Of a stretch of DNA of 64,000 nt, positions 1-8,507 are shown piece by piece. The notes beneath the pieces were generated by a model, which searched no databases, had not been told where the DNA came from, and saw nothing but the letters and a program-made list of their open reading frames with translations. Location of the stretch: NCBI RefSeq assembly GCF_009695875.1, contig NZ_VUNC01000004.1:62001-126000 (forward strand), read 5' to 3'. Position 1 is the stretch's first letter; every line of letters starts with the position of its first letter. Origin of the DNA: Olsenella porci (GTDB lineage Bacteria; Actinomycetota; Coriobacteriia; Coriobacteriales; Atopobiaceae). The translations under genes were made by a program, and so were the position numbers.

Positions 1-345
1 CACGTGCACGCCGTTGGCCGCAAGCACGCCGGCGGCGACGCGCTGGAAGTCCTCGCCCTTCAGGCGGCTGTCACGCGCGATGGCAAGCGTGGGATGGTCG
101 TAGTGTGCGTTGAGGTAGTCTGCCACACCCTGGGTCGCCTGGGCCACCACGTACACGTTCATGCGGTTGGTGCCCACGCCGAGGACGCCGCGCAGGCCCG
201 CCGTGCCAAACGAGAGGTCGCGGTAGAAGGCGTCGTTGAGCCTCTCCTCGTCACCCGACACGAGCCCCTCGAGCTCATCCTTGAGGTCGGGATCGGTGAC
301 GTTGTCCCTCCAAAGCTGGACCTTGGCCTCTGTAGCTTTGTCCAT
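1..345 (-). CDS. Phosphoglucomutase/phosphomannomutase, N-terminal part (cut by window edge)
   Basis: This gene runs off the left edge, so only about the first 115 codons are visible. The protein carries the phosphohexomutase N-terminal motif FGTAGLRG at residues 46-53, then VGTNRMN and an IARDSR segment typical of this alpha-D-phosphohexomutase family. The family interconverts hexose-1- and hexose-6-phosphates in the cytoplasm. The active-site phosphoserine loop lies beyond the edge, so substrate preference cannot be judged. I place the start at the ATG that follows GAGGAG by six bases; another ATG lies two codons upstream but would overlap that ribosome binding site. The gene is divergent from rlmKL. 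Confidence 0.88.
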   Translation of the reverse strand, partial: MDKATEAKVQLWRDNVTDPDLKDELEGLVSGDEERLNDAFYRDLSFGTAGLRGVLGVGTNRMNVYVVAQATQGVADYLNAHYDHPTLAIARDSRLKGEDFQRVAAGVLAANGVHV

Positions 346-607
346 CTGCATCTCCTCGATCGCTCACGGGGCGGGGCGCGCCCCTGTTGGTCGTACAAAC
401 CGCATGATAGTCGCATCCCGCGTTCCGCCCGTCCGCGATACGGCAAACGCGACGCGCTCGGGGGTCATCGGGACCAGTCGAATCCACGGCGTTCAAATCG
501 CCCCCTGTGGTGTCTTGCTGGTAGCTCCCGCCCGGAGGTCCCAGGCAGGCGAGAAGCCCGTATGATGTGGGGAAACGACGGCATTCCCACGGGCGAGAGG
601 TGTCCCG

Positions 608-2929
608 ATGCAACAGCTTGACCAGAACGCGCCAACCCAGGATGGGCAGCCTCGCTTTGTCGCGCGCTGCCCCAAGGGCTTCGAGTCCCTCCTTGCGGGG
701 GAGCTCTCGTCCTTTGGCACCCCCCAGGTACGCCCCCTCCGCGGCCAGGTGAGCTTTGGGGGCACCCTGACCGACGCCTACGGCGTGTGCCTGTGGTCGC
801 GCCTCGCCTCCAGCGTGGTCCTGGAGCTGGGGCACGTGGGGGCGCAGAGCTCGGACGCCCTCTACTCCGGCCTGTACGACATCCCCTGGGAGGACCACGT
901 ACCCATGGGGGCAACCGTCGCCGTAGATGCGCACGGCACCAACGACGCCCTGAGGAACTCCCAGTTCGTGGCCCTGCGCGCCAAGGACGCCATCGTCGAC
1001 CGGCTGCAGGGCAAACGCGGCGTGCGCCCCATGGTCGACACGCACAGCCCCGACGTCCGCGTGTCGGTCCGCGTCTCGCGCGACCGCGCGGCGGTGGGCA
1101 TCGACCTGTCCGGAAGGCCCCTCTTCCGCAGGGGGTACGAGTCCACCCGCAGCCAGCGCTCGGGCGTCGTGCCCCTGCGTCCCGACTACGCCGCCGCCCT
1201 CCTCGAGGTGGGCGGCTGGTGGCGCGCCTGCCGCGATAACGACCCCGCTCTCGCCTCGCTCTACTGCGGCACCGGCACCATCCTCGCCGAGGCAGCCGGC
1301 CAGGCGCTCAACCGCGCCCCGGGGCTGCTCCGCACCTCCTGGGGCTTCACGGGATGGGGCGGGCACGACGGCGACGCATGGAACGCCCTGCTCGATGACG
1401 CCCGCGAGCGAGCGGAGGAGGGAGAGGCCCACGGCTGCACCCTCGTGGCCTACGAGCACCGCGGCAACGTCCAGGCGGAGGCGCGTCAGACCCTCCGGGC
1501 GGCGGGCATCCACGTGGAGCCCCGCTTTGTCGACGCTCCGCAGGTCCCCGCCTGCGTGAGCGAGGCGTCCGGGCGGTCCCTCCTCGTGGCGGACCTCTCC
1601 TGGATCGAGGCGGACGAGGTCGCTACCCAGGCATCCGCCCTCTCGGCCCTCACCGCCGCCATCACGGGGCTGCCGCAGGGCACGCAGGCCGCGGTCCTCT
1701 CCCCCAACGCCATGACCGACCGGGTGATGGGCGGCAGCCCCGTGGAGGAGACGTCCGTGCTGGTGGGCAGGGACGAGGCCTCGATCCGCCTGTACGACCT
1801 GGCCGAGGCGCCCGAGCGCACGACCGTCGAGCTCCCCGGACGAGGCTCCACGCCGGTGCTGGTCCCCACCTCGGAGCAGTTTGCCCGCCGTCTGGCCAAG
1901 GTCGCGAGGCTCCGTGCCAAGTGGGCCCGCAGGGAGGGCATCGACTGCTATCGCGTGTACGACGCCGACCTGCCCGACTACGCGGTGACGATCGACCTGT
2001 TCCAGGGGTCGCAGATCATGCCCGCCAGGGGAAGGCGCGGCCGCTGGCTGCAGGTGAGCGAGTACGCCGCCCCGCGCGAGATCGACCCCGCCCTGGCGCG
2101 CGAGCGGCTGCTCGACGTGCTCTCGATCGCACCCCTCGCCCTGGACGTGCGCCCCGAGAACACCTTCGTCCACGTGCGCACGCGCTCCAAGGGCGGATCG
2201 CAGTACGCCGAGGCGGGTCGAGGCCTCGCGGATCGCCGGAGGGCCTCGCGTCCCGGCCAGGTGCCGCTCCCGCCGGGCTCCCACCTGATCGACGAGGGCG
2301 GCCTGGTGTTCGAGGTCAACTTCTCGTCTCGCCTGGACTGCGGGATCTTCCTCGACCACCGCGAGACGCGCGCAATGGTCCGCGAGATGGCCAAGCAGAC
2401 CATGGGCTCCAAGCGCTTCCTCAACCTCTTCGCCTACACCGGCACTGCCACCTGCTACGCGGCGGACGGAGGCGCCAAGCACACCACCACCGTGGACATG
2501 AGCGCCCCCTCCCTCGACTGGGCGCGGCGCAACATGGAGCGAAACGGCTTTGTGGGGGAGGACCACGAGTTCGTCCAGGCGGACGTCCTGCGCTGGGTGA
2601 GCGACCAGCGCAGGACCAAGAACCGCTGGGACCTGGTGTTCTGTGACGTGCCCACGTTCTCAAACTCGAGCCGCATGAGCGGGAGCTGGGACGTCCAGCG
2701 CGACCACGCCGAGCTCCTCATCGGCATCAGCCGCCTGCTCACCAGGAACGGGGTGGCGGTGTTCTCGTGCAACCGCCGCGACTTCAAGCCCGACGTTGAC
2801 TACCTCGCACGCTATGGCGTCAAGATCGAGGATGTGACCGCCCAGACCATCCCCGAGGACTTCTCCCGCAACCCCAAGGTGCACCACTGCTACCTGGTGA
2901 GAAGAACCGAGATTCCCACCCGCCCGTAG
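608..2929 (+). CDS. rlmL: Bifunctional 23S rRNA methyltransferase RlmKL-type
   Basis: A 773-residue two-domain rRNA methyltransferase. The N-terminus (RCPKGFESLLAGEL) leads into a THUMP-like region. A first Rossmann domain has a CGTGT SAM loop near residue 220. The second, RlmK-like domain has LNLFAYTGT near residue 605 and DVPTFSNS near 680 (the family usually has DPPTFSNS). In gamma-proteobacteria the fused enzyme makes m2G2445 (RlmL half) and m7G2069 (RlmK half) of 23S rRNA. Here the site where RlmL has NPPYGER reads ADLSWIE (about residue 328), so the first half may be catalytically dead. The ATG start follows a purine-rich GCGAGAGG. The gene stands alone and converges on the S10 peptidase gene. 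Confidence 0.88.
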   Translation: MQQLDQNAPTQDGQPRFVARCPKGFESLLAGELSSFGTPQVRPLRGQVSFGGTLTDAYGVCLWSRLASSVVLELGHVGAQSSDALYSGLYDIPWEDHVPMGATVAVDAHGTNDALRNSQFVALRAKDAIVDRLQGKRGVRPMVDTHSPDVRVSVRVSRDRAAVGIDLSGRPLFRRGYESTRSQRSGVVPLRPDYAAALLEVGGWWRACRDNDPALASLYCGTGTILAEAAGQALNRAPGLLRTSWGFTGWGGHDGDAWNALLDDARERAEEGEAHGCTLVAYEHRGNVQAEARQTLRAAGIHVEPRFVDAPQVPACVSEASGRSLLVADLSWIEADEVATQASALSALTAAITGLPQGTQAAVLSPNAMTDRVMGGSPVEETSVLVGRDEASIRLYDLAEAPERTTVELPGRGSTPVLVPTSEQFARRLAKVARLRAKWARREGIDCYRVYDADLPDYAVTIDLFQGSQIMPARGRRGRWLQVSEYAAPREIDPALARERLLDVLSIAPLALDVRPENTFVHVRTRSKGGSQYAEAGRGLADRRRASRPGQVPLPPGSHLIDEGGLVFEVNFSSRLDCGIFLDHRETRAMVREMAKQTMGSKRFLNLFAYTGTATCYAADGGAKHTTTVDMSAPSLDWARRNMERNGFVGEDHEFVQADVLRWVSDQRRTKNRWDLVFCDVPTFSNSSRMSGSWDVQRDHAELLIGISRLLTRNGVAVFSCNRRDFKPDVDYLARYGVKIEDVTAQTIPEDFSRNPKVHHCYLVRRTEIPTRP

Positions 2930-2957
2930 CCGCGGGCCCCAAGGCGAGACACAACAC

Positions 2958-2996
2958 GGCCCCCGCCCGCAGCAGTTCAGGTCGCGGACGGGGGCC
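2958..2996. terminator. GC-rich hairpin between convergent genes
   Basis: GGCCCCCG pairs with CGGGGGCC across an interior of about 23 bases, between the convergent ends of rlmKL and the S10 peptidase gene. The hairpin could serve both directions. There is no clear T-run on either side, so the assignment rests on position and stem strength. Confidence 0.5.
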
Positions 2997-3029
2997 TCTC
3001 CTCTCCCCTGCACAGGGTCGCTATGGTCG

Positions 3030-4550
3030 CTATGCCTTGTTGTAGAACGCCTCCATGTCGGCGGAGAGCGCCTGCAGCGTGGGGACGTCCACGTAGGCCA
3101 TGTGCCCGCAGTTGTAGAGGTGCCACTCCACCCGCTCCTTGAGGCGGGGAGAGAGGAACTGCGTGGACATGTCGTGCACCACGTTCCAATAGGTGGTGGC
3201 GGCGTCGTAGCGACCTCCCAGGATGGAGAGCTTCATGCGCGGATTGCGGCGCAGCGCCGCGGAGATGTCGTAGGCGACGTTAGGGCTCGCGCTGGCGTCG
3301 AGCTTGCCCGGCTCGTGATGCTCCCACTTCCAGTTGGTGCCCACGCGCTCGTAGTTGCTGCTGAGGTAGCGGGCGGGGCCGTGGTAGCCCAGGGTGTCGT
3401 GGCAGAACGAGCGGAAGGCGCTCGTCCAGCTGGCCTCCACGGCGTCGTCCGCGGCGTCCTCGCCCGCAAACCACGCGGCGTCGGACTGCAGCGCCAGCGG
3501 AGCGTCGCTCGTGAAGCGCATGTCGAGCCTGCCGGTGACGAGCCCCTCGTCAGCCAGCAGGTTGCGGCGGAAGTCGTCCAGCGTCACGCGGAGGTGCGCC
3601 CTCCTCACGTGCTCGGCGGGAAGCCCGATGAGCTCGCCCATCTCCCGCGCGACCTCCGCCTCCCGCTCGGCGGGAAGGCGGTCGCCAAGGAGAAGCGCGG
3701 GGGCAAGCGTCTGATCGGTCCAGTCCATGGCGCGCGAGAACCACTCGTCGACGCCGACGCCCTGGCCAGCCTTGCCAAAGTACTGCGCCGTCGCCGCCAT
3801 GGTCGGGGTCATGCCAAGGTGATAGAGGTCCTCTCCCTCGATCACCTGGACCCAGTCGAAGATGGCGCTGAGCATCGTAACGCCGGCGACCTTAACGTCG
3901 CGCTCGCCGAGAAGTCTCATGAGAACCGCGTTGCGGACCGTTCCGTACGACTCGCCAAAGAGGTAGACGGGGCTCTGCCAGCGGCCGTTCTCCTCGAGCC
4001 ACGTTGTGATTGCGCGGCAGAAGGCGTCGGCGTCGCCGTCGACGCCAAACACCTTGTCGGTGTCCGCCCCCTCGGCCACGCTCGACCACCCCGTCCCCAG
4101 CGCGTCCAGGAACACAAGGTCAGTCTGACGCAGCAGCGTGTAGGGGTTGTCCTCAATGCGGATCGGGGTGCCCAGGTGGTCGCAGCCCTCCGTGACCACC
4201 CTGCGGGGCCCGATACCGCCGAAGTTGATGGGCACAGAGGCGCAGCCCGGACCGCCGTTGTACGCGAAGGTGACGGGGCGCTTGGCGGGGTCCTCCCCGT
4301 CGGCCACGTACGAGAGCGAGAACATCTTGCCCACCAGCGCCCCGGTGTCCCCGCGCACGTCGAGGTGGGCCGCCGTTGCCACGTAGTCGATCCTCTCGCC
4401 TGCATGCGCGCCTGAGCCCTCCCACGACAAGTGGGCGCTCGCTGGCTCGGGGGTCTTGAGCCGCGCGTCGGCCGGAACCGTCATGAACGCATCCCTGGGC
4501 ACCGCGGATGCCGCCTGCTCGCGCGGGGCGTTCTCTCCGTCTTCTGCCAT
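3030..4550 (-). CDS. S10 family serine carboxypeptidase-like protein
   Basis: A 506-residue member of the S10 serine carboxypeptidase family (alpha/beta hydrolase fold), whose members remove C-terminal residues from peptides at acidic pH. The oxyanion segment NGGPGC lies near residue 97, the nucleophile elbow GESYG near 199, the catalytic Asp in GGRYDAA near 448 and the catalytic His in CGHMAY near 481, so the triad looks intact. No signal peptide is visible, so it is probably cytoplasmic. The frame stays open for 45 codons upstream, but the ATG at 4550 has GAGAGGAG seven bases before it. It is a single gene, divergent from kup. Confidence 0.9.
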   Translation of the reverse strand: MAEDGENAPREQAASAVPRDAFMTVPADARLKTPEPASAHLSWEGSGAHAGERIDYVATAAHLDVRGDTGALVGKMFSLSYVADGEDPAKRPVTFAYNGGPGCASVPINFGGIGPRRVVTEGCDHLGTPIRIEDNPYTLLRQTDLVFLDALGTGWSSVAEGADTDKVFGVDGDADAFCRAITTWLEENGRWQSPVYLFGESYGTVRNAVLMRLLGERDVKVAGVTMLSAIFDWVQVIEGEDLYHLGMTPTMAATAQYFGKAGQGVGVDEWFSRAMDWTDQTLAPALLLGDRLPAEREAEVAREMGELIGLPAEHVRRAHLRVTLDDFRRNLLADEGLVTGRLDMRFTSDAPLALQSDAAWFAGEDAADDAVEASWTSAFRSFCHDTLGYHGPARYLSSNYERVGTNWKWEHHEPGKLDASASPNVAYDISAALRRNPRMKLSILGGRYDAATTYWNVVHDMSTQFLSPRLKERVEWHLYNCGHMAYVDVPTLQALSADMEAFYNKA

Positions 4551-4793
4551 CTGGGCTCTCCTCTCTGGCCTGCGCCTACCGGCATTTGGCCAACTGCTCG
4601 CAATGGAAACGTCGGATAATTGTATTCCACCTTCCGGCGGCTTAGATTCTCCGAATATGCCCCGCTCAGGACCCCTCCTTTGCATTAGCTTAAAGTGCTA
4701 GCATTCTACATTTGCACTATGCTTTTCTCGTTGGGGAGCCAACACGTTCCCTCCCAAGCGAGACGGCTTAACGCATCCGACTGAAGGAGCGAA

Positions 4794-7055
4794 ATGAGTA
4801 ACGTCAGAGCTGCGGAATCCGGCCGCAGGGCCCACAAGGGGTCGAAGAGCGCCGGGATACCCCTCTCGGCGGGGATGATCCTCGTCACGCTGGGCGTGGT
4901 GTACGGGGACATCGGCACCAGCCCAATGTACACCCTCAAGGCCATCATGTCCGACAACGGCGGGCTCACGACCATGGGAGACGACACGGTAATTGGCGCG
5001 CTCTCCCTTCTCATCTGGACGATCACCCTCATAACCACGGTGAAGTACGTCCTGGTGGCCATGAAGGCGGACAACCACAACGAGGGCGGTATCTTCGCCC
5101 TCTACAGCCTAGTTAAGCGCTGCGCCAAGTGGCTGATCGTCCCCGCCATGATCGGCGGCGCTGCACTTCTCGCCGACGGCATCCTGACCCCTGCCGTCAC
5201 CGTGACCACCGCCATCGAGGGCCTACGCACCATCGGCCCGGTGTACTCGGTCATCGGGGACAACCAGCAGATCGTGATCGTGATCACCATCGTGATTCTG
5301 TGCATCCTGTTTGGCATGCAGCGCGCGGGCACCTCGACCATCGGCAGGCTCTTTGGCCCGGTAATGACCGTGTGGTTCCTCTACCTGGGCATCACGGGGC
5401 TCCTCAACGTGGGCGGCAACCTCAACGTGTTCCGTGCGCTAAACCCCGTGCGCGGCCTTACTTTCCTGTTTGACCACAGGATCAACGCCGCCGGCCTCAT
5501 GGTCCTGGGCAACGTGTTCCTGTGCACCACCGGCGCCGAGGCACTGTACTCCGACATGGGCCACGTGGGCAAGGCCAACATCTATGCCACCTGGCCGTTC
5601 GTGAAGGCGTGCCTGATCCTTAACTACCTGGGGCAGGGAGCCTGGATCCTGGCCAACCGCAACGTCGCGTCGCTCGCCACCGTGGCGGACCTCAACCCGT
5701 TCTTCCAGATGATCCCCGCGAACCTCCGCGCGCTGGCGGTCATCCTCTCGACCTTTGCCGCCATCATCGCGTCTCAGGCGCTCATCACGGGCTCCTACTC
5801 CATCGTCTCGGAGGCCATCCGCCTGGACCTCATGCCCCACATGAAGATCAACTACCCCTCGCAGACCCGCGGCCAGATCTACATCCCGCTGGTCAACAAC
5901 ATCATGTGGGTGGCCTGCATCTTCGTGGTGCTGTTCTTCCAACGCTCCAGCCACATGGAAGCGGCCTACGGCTTGGCCATCACGGTCACCATGCTTATGA
6001 CCACGCTGCTGCTCTACACGTACCTCTCGCAGATTCGTCACAAGCACGGTGCCGCAATCCTCTTTGTGGTCACGTTCGGGCTCATCGAAGCAATGTTCTT
6101 CTTCTCGTCGCTCACCAAGTTCATGCACGGTGGCTACTTCACCGTCCTCATGGCAACGGCAATCTTCTTCGTCATGTACATCTGGCGCCGCGGCACCGCC
6201 ATCGAGCGCACGCAGACGGTGTACCTGCCCGTGAACAAGTACATCGACCAGCTCCAGCAGCTAAGCCACGACGACAACTACCCCTACATCGCTGACAACC
6301 TGGTGTTCCTCACCAACGACTCGTCGCCCGACAAGCTCGACCGCGACATCCTCTACTCCATCCTGGACAAGCGCCCCAAGCGCGCCAAGGCGTACTACTT
6401 CCTCAACGTCCAGGTGACCAACGACCCGTTCACGCACGAGTACATCGTGAACGACTTTGGCACCAACTTTGTGTTCAAGATTCAGCTGCGCCTGGGATTC
6501 AAGGTCAACCAGCGCGTCAACACCTATCTGTACCAGATTGTCGCCGACCTCATGGCACACCACCAGCTGGCTCCGCAGAACCACAAGTACTCGATCTACC
6601 GTGACCACGGCAACGTGGGCGACTTCCGCTTCTGCCTCATTCGCAAGGTGCTCACCCCCGAGTCTGACATCAGCGGCGGCAACGCCAACGTGATCAACCT
6701 CAAGTACGCCATCCGCCACGTTTGCGGCTCGCCCGCTCGCTGGTATGGCCTTGAGAACTCCAGCCTGATCTTTGAGTACGTACCGCTGTTTGGCAAGACC
6801 AAGCGTCAGCACAGGCTCACGCGCGTCACCGAGCCCTCCGGCACCGGCTCCATGAAGCCCGTCAGCGCCGCCTCCGTGGTGGAGGAGGACGAGGGCGACA
6901 TCTTCTCGGACAAGATGGTCAAGGAGCACTCCGAGGTCATCGAGGCTACCGAGCACGAGGTCGTTGGCGGCGACACCGCAAGCTTCCGTCCCCTCGTGAT
7001 TGACGAGGACGAAGACGAGGACGGGTCGGACTCCACCGAGGAGGGCGAGGAGTAG
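4794..7055 (+). CDS. kup: Low-affinity potassium transporter, Kup family
   Basis: A 753-residue Kup/HAK/KT potassium:proton symporter. The N-terminal signature GVVYGDIGTSPMYTLKAIM begins near residue 37 and is followed by about twelve hydrophobic segments to roughly residue 460. A hydrophilic C-terminal domain follows, ending in a strongly acidic tail (DEDEDEDGSDSTEEGEE). The ATG follows GAAGGAGCG at good spacing. The roughly 240-base upstream gap, shared with the divergent peptidase gene, was examined for a ydaO-type c-di-AMP riboswitch and none was recognised. A strong terminator follows. Confidence 0.96.
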   Translation: MSNVRAAESGRRAHKGSKSAGIPLSAGMILVTLGVVYGDIGTSPMYTLKAIMSDNGGLTTMGDDTVIGALSLLIWTITLITTVKYVLVAMKADNHNEGGIFALYSLVKRCAKWLIVPAMIGGAALLADGILTPAVTVTTAIEGLRTIGPVYSVIGDNQQIVIVITIVILCILFGMQRAGTSTIGRLFGPVMTVWFLYLGITGLLNVGGNLNVFRALNPVRGLTFLFDHRINAAGLMVLGNVFLCTTGAEALYSDMGHVGKANIYATWPFVKACLILNYLGQGAWILANRNVASLATVADLNPFFQMIPANLRALAVILSTFAAIIASQALITGSYSIVSEAIRLDLMPHMKINYPSQTRGQIYIPLVNNIMWVACIFVVLFFQRSSHMEAAYGLAITVTMLMTTLLLYTYLSQIRHKHGAAILFVVTFGLIEAMFFFSSLTKFMHGGYFTVLMATAIFFVMYIWRRGTAIERTQTVYLPVNKYIDQLQQLSHDDNYPYIADNLVFLTNDSSPDKLDRDILYSILDKRPKRAKAYYFLNVQVTNDPFTHEYIVNDFGTNFVFKIQLRLGFKVNQRVNTYLYQIVADLMAHHQLAPQNHKYSIYRDHGNVGDFRFCLIRKVLTPESDISGGNANVINLKYAIRHVCGSPARWYGLENSSLIFEYVPLFGKTKRQHRLTRVTEPSGTGSMKPVSAASVVEEDEGDIFSDKMVKEHSEVIEATEHEVVGGDTASFRPLVIDEDEDEDGSDSTEEGEE

Positions 7056-7085
7056 GCACGTCCCCCATCAGGGGAGAGACACGAC

Positions 7086-7130
7086 GGCGCGGGGTCGAAA
7101 CCAATCGTTTCGGCCCCGCGCCCTTTGTTT
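7086..7130 (+). terminator. Rho-independent terminator after kup
   Basis: A near-perfect stem, GGCGCGGGG-T-CGAAAC with GTTTCG-GCCCCGCGCC, closes a very short loop and is followed by CTTTGTTT. It starts about 30 bases after the kup stop codon. Confidence 0.92.
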
Positions 7131-7675
7131 CGGAGGGGTCTCTCCCCTGGCACACTGGCGTATGGCGGGGCATCCCACTCAATAGGCTAAGAATGGACTG
7201 GCCGCTCGTCCATATGGACCAGCCGCGTCTCTATATGCGCTAGGTCGCAATATTTCCCCCTTAGAGCTCTTCCGCAGTTAGAAACCGCCCCCGGTCGCAG
7301 GTCTGGTCCATCTCTCAGCGGACCTGCTGGCAGAAGAATCCCGACGTGAGTACTTGCTTCATACTCCGTCGGCACAGCAGGGGGACCAGCTGCGTTTGCC
7401 CAGTTGAGTTTTCATATGCATTGCAATCATGGCAAGGGACTCCCGATATGAGTGCGCACATCGGGAGTCCTCTGCCGTCCGACCACTAAATGTGGCTCGT
7501 TTGGCAACAAGCTCCCGACATGTGCACTCACATCAGGCGTTTGCTCCCAGGGACGTGGAGTCGTACTTCTCGCATGGCTCGTCTATCTGCGCAAACGTTG
7601 TGATGTCCAGCCTTTTCGAGTGCCGTTCGTCCACGAAAGTTCTCACGCGGGGCGTTTGCTGCCAGCAGGGGTTGA
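7131..7675. other. Non-coding gap of about 545 bp, lower GC, rich in palindromes
   Basis: No open frame here has both a ribosome binding site and protein-like composition. The GC content is visibly lower than in the flanking genes. The stretch contains the 12-bp perfect palindrome GTCCATATGGAC at 7208-7219 and three related inverted repeats from 7341 onward (listed separately). It lies between the kup terminator and the 3' end of the HAD gene, which reads toward it, so no flanking gene needs it as a promoter. It may be a decayed gene or a regulatory or RNA locus. Confidence 0.6.
7341..7538. repeat. Three related inverted repeats (CCGAYRTGAGTGC-type)
   Basis: First copy, 7341-7372: CCGACGTGAGTA pairs with TACTCCGTCGG around a 9-base loop with one bulge. 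Second copy, 7437-7470: GGACTCCCGAT pairs perfectly with ATCGGGAGTCC around 12 bases. Third, weaker copy, from 7512: CTCCCGACATGTGCACTCACATC. All three share a left half close to CCGA-Y-R-TG-AGTGC, which suggests descent from one palindrome. Their function is unknown; they could be protein binding sites or RNA hairpins. Confidence 0.6.
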
Positions 7676-8503
7676 TCAGGCGAGAAGGGCCTCCAGATAG
7701 GCACCCACGCCCGCCTCGTCGTTTGTGCCGCACACGTGGTCGGCGGCACGGAGGACCTGGGGCACGGCGTTTGCCACCGCGACCCCGTCTCCTGCCGCCT
7801 CGATCATCGGGAGGTCGTTGGGAGAGTCACCAAAGGCGACGACGTCATGCGGGTCAACTCCCTCATGCGAGCAGACCCACAGCAGGGCCTCTCCCTTGGT
7901 CGCGCGCTCGTCCCCCACCTCAAGGTTGTTGGGGTGGCTACTCGTGCAGCGGAGCCCGGGGATGCGCGCCACGGCCGCACGCACGGCGGAACGGGCTTCA
8001 TCGGAGCCCAGGTACAGCGTGACCTTCTCCACGTTTGGGTGATTGCGAATGATGTCGTCGGTCCTCTGGTCCAGGACCGTCCTCGTGACCCTGAGCCACC
8101 GCTCGTTCTGCCCGTCGATCCCATAGCGGCCAATGCGCGAGAAGCGCTCGCCGTCCGCCATCGACAGCCCGTCCGCGAAGACGTCGAAGGTGCAGTCGAC
8201 ATCCCTCAGCGCCTCCCAGAGGGCGAGCGTGCGCTCCTCGCCCATCAGCGCCTGCCGGAGCGAGGTTCCCGTACGCACGTCGCTCACCATTGCACCGTTG
8301 CAACTTATGGCAAGGTGAACGGAGGAATGGGAGAGGAGCTCCCGAGGCATCGCCCCGAGCGCCCTCCCCGTGCATGGCACGAACCCCCAACGCCGCCGGG
8401 CGAGGAGGTCGAGCGCCGACATGTTGCCGGCGGGAATCGACTTGTCGGACGCCAGGAAGGTGGAGTCCATGTCCGAGAACGCGAGGCGTCTCTCGCCTGC
8501 CAC
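7676..8503 (-). CDS. HAD superfamily (Cof-type) phosphatase
   Basis: A 275-residue HAD hydrolase of the Cof/IIB type. Motif I is FSDMDSTFL (nucleophile Asp near residue 10), motif II is PCTGR, and motif IV is VAFGDSPNDLPM near residue 223, with the C2-type cap between. Relatives dephosphorylate sugar phosphates or cofactors, but the substrate cannot be read from the sequence. It starts four bases after the citrate synthase stop codon and is almost certainly co-transcribed with that gene. A second Cof-type protein lies at 43952-44797. Confidence 0.88.
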   Translation of the reverse strand: MAGERRLAFSDMDSTFLASDKSIPAGNMSALDLLARRRWGFVPCTGRALGAMPRELLSHSSVHLAISCNGAMVSDVRTGTSLRQALMGEERTLALWEALRDVDCTFDVFADGLSMADGERFSRIGRYGIDGQNERWLRVTRTVLDQRTDDIIRNHPNVEKVTLYLGSDEARSAVRAAVARIPGLRCTSSHPNNLEVGDERATKGEALLWVCSHEGVDPHDVVAFGDSPNDLPMIEAAGDGVAVANAVPQVLRAADHVCGTNDEAGVGAYLEALLA

Positions 8504-8507
8504 GGCC

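Noticed and set aside
275-2566. A 763-codon reverse-strand open frame across rlmKL
   Set aside because: It is antisense to a clear methyltransferase, has low-complexity His/Gly/Val/Arg composition typical of GC-rich shadow frames, and no ribosome binding site.
4551-4793. c-di-AMP (ydaO-type) riboswitch ahead of kup
   Set aside because: I could not find the conserved core segments; the leader is also short.
7187-7375. 62-codon reverse frame in the kup-HAD gap
   Set aside because: No ribosome binding site or recognisable motif; lies over the hairpin repeat.
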